Of a stretch of 5,778 bases of DNA, positions 4,765 to 5,778 are shown piece after piece; position 1 is the first letter of the stretch, and every line of letters begins with the position of its first letter. The stretch comes from Clostridiales bacterium (GTDB taxonomy: Bacteria; Bacillota; Clostridia; Oscillospirales; Acutalibacteraceae): contig JAAYWU010000154.1 in NCBI GenBank assembly GCA_012516295.1, positions 1 through 5,778 of the forward strand, in the 5' to 3' direction. Position numbers and translations under genes: made by a program. The notes beneath the pieces are model-generated. The model was not told where the DNA came from. It saw only the letters and a list, made by a program, of their open reading frames with translations, and did not search any database.

Positions 4765-5778
4765 TTTCCGCTCCTTGCGTTAAGAAATAGGAGAGTCCGG
4801 TGTACCGGCGTGTCTTTTTATTGTTGTTGACCATTGCCTGAATTGTCCTTTGCGTTCCTACAAGGATGAGCAGCGATTTTGCCCGCGTAATTGCCGTATA
4901 AAGCAGATTACGGTAAGAAAGCTGCGGAGCGCCCGGATACATAGGCATCACAACTGCCGGAAATTCGTTTCCCTGGCTCTTGTGGACGGTCATCGCATAA
5001 GCAAGCTCCAATTCAGCCGCGGTTTCCAGTTCGTACAGGACGACACGGTCATCCATCTGCACCGTTAAAGTGGAAGCTCTTCGGTCAATCGAGCAAAGGA
5101 TTCCCAAATCTCCGTTAAAAACGCCCTCGCCGAAAGAACCGTCCGATTTGGACCAGGAAAGATTATAATTGTTCTTTACCTGCATCACCTTATCGCCTTC
5201 GCGGAAAAGCACCCCGTTAATGTTGATTTCCCGCTTCGAAGCATCCGGCGGATTCACCGCCGCCTGAATTCGCCTGTTCAGCTCCATCGTGCCAAGTTCC
5301 CCCTTGCGTCCGGGGGAAAGTACCTGAATATCGGTCAACGGCGAGTATCCGTAGCTGGCGGGCAGCCGCACCGCGCACAGCTCAACAATTGTCCTTTGGA
5401 TTTCAGAAGGGGCATTGCTCGGCAGAAAGAAAAAGTCGCTGCTGTGATCCGCAAGTTCCGGCATCTGCCCTTTTACAATTCGGTGCGCGTTCGTGATAAT
5501 CAGACTCTGCATGGACTGCCTGAAAATCTGGTCAAGCTGTACAACGGGAAACAGATTGGTGGCTATTAAATCCCCCAGAACATTGCCCGGACCGACGGAA
5601 GGAAGCTGGTCGCAGTCACCGACCATGATCATACGGCTTCCAAGCGGCAAGGCGCGCAGAACCGCCTCAAACAAATTTGCGTCCACCATCGACAGCTCGT
5701 CTATAACCAGGGCATCACATTCCAAAAGGTTTTTTTCATTCTTGGCAAAGCCGGGAAGGTCGTTCTCGTCCCCCTCCC
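4754..5778 (-). CDS. recD2: RecD2-like ATP-dependent DNA helicase, 5' end beyond the window
   Basis: This is the C-terminal 340 residues of a superfamily 1B 5'-3' DNA helicase of the RecD2 (RecD/TraA, YrrC) type, a repair and replication-fork protein that acts without RecBC. The frame stays open to the window edge; the codon at 5725 that could be taken as a start is an internal TTG inside homologous sequence (FAKNEKNLLECDALVIDELS). Visible motifs, counted from the edge: Walker B LVIDELSMVD (23-32); motif III GDCDQLPSVG (53-62); LDQIFRQS (81-88); the FREGDKVMQVKNNY segment (191-204); motif V TVHKSQGNEF (263-272); motif VI LLYTAITRAKSLLIL (291-305) with the arginine finger at about 298. The Walker A loop, the helix-hairpin-helix repeats and the N-terminus lie outside. 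RecD2 proteins are usually about 720-850 residues, so more than half is missing. No frameshift or stop is seen. It is the first visible gene of the recD2-comF pair, ending inside comF. Confidence 0.95.
   Translation of the reverse strand, partial: EGDENDLPGFAKNEKNLLECDALVIDELSMVDANLFEAVLRALPLGSRMIMVGDCDQLPSVGPGNVLGDLIATNLFPVVQLDQIFRQSMQSLIITNAHRIVKGQMPELADHSSDFFFLPSNAPSEIQRTIVELCAVRLPASYGYSPLTDIQVLSPGRKGELGTMELNRRIQAAVNPPDASKREININGVLFREGDKVMQVKNNYNLSWSKSDGSFGEGVFNGDLGILCSIDRRASTLTVQMDDRVVLYELETAAELELAYAMTVHKSQGNEFPAVVMPMYPGAPQLSYRNLLYTAITRAKSLLILVGTQRTIQAMVNNNKKTRRYTGLSYFLTQGAENEE
4771..4776 (-). promoter_or_regulatory. comF ribosome binding site inside recD2
   Basis: AAGGAG (4776 to 4771 on the minus strand) lies 6 bases before the comF ATG and within the last codons of the recD2-like gene. 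With the 11-base overlap this arrangement lets ribosomes finishing recD2 restart at comF. It also decides the comF start, since no better-placed in-frame start is seen nearby. Confidence 0.85.

Overview
The window looks like ordinary chromosome from a motile, Gram-positive, low-to-mid G+C Firmicute of the class Clostridia. An Oscillospirales/Ruminococcaceae-type organism would fit, but this is an inference from gene content and protein style, not a database result. Coding regions are of moderate G+C while the gaps between them are strongly AT-rich. Strong AGGAGG-type ribosome sites, sigma-A-like promoters and classic hairpin-plus-T-run terminators are easy to read. I see no tRNA, rRNA, CRISPR array, insertion sequence or phage gene.

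Left part (1-707). A roughly 300-base AT-rich leader carries a good extended -10 promoter that drives a single small plus-strand gene (300-536) for a 78-residue protein of unknown function. A strong terminator follows at once (551-575). A second, long hairpin (629-667) lies between this gene and the convergent chemoreceptor gene and can stop transcription from both sides. A 10-base tandem repeat sits next to it.

Middle part (708-3007). A complete methyl-accepting chemotaxis receptor lies on the minus strand: TM, extracellular Cache-type sensor, TM, HAMP, cytoplasmic signalling domain. It is a single-gene unit. The AT-rich gap upstream of it (about 2717-2957) ends at the terminator of the next unit.

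Right part (2958-5778). Three minus-strand genes are read in the order recD2-like helicase (5' end cut off by the window edge), comF-like phosphoribosyltransferase, and an mreB/mbl-like actin homologue. The first two overlap by 11 bases and are surely cotranscribed. The third has its own consensus-like promoter placed right after the comF stop, with no terminator between, so it may be read both from its own promoter and by read-through. A hairpin terminator closes the unit at 2958-2994.

Functionally the window mixes DNA processing (RecD2, ComF), cell shape (MreB-like), taxis (receptor) and one small conserved-looking unknown. I found no convincing new multi-gene system. The best leads are the small 78-residue gene with its compact control region, the stand-alone MreB paralogue, and the receptor's non-canonical sensor pocket.
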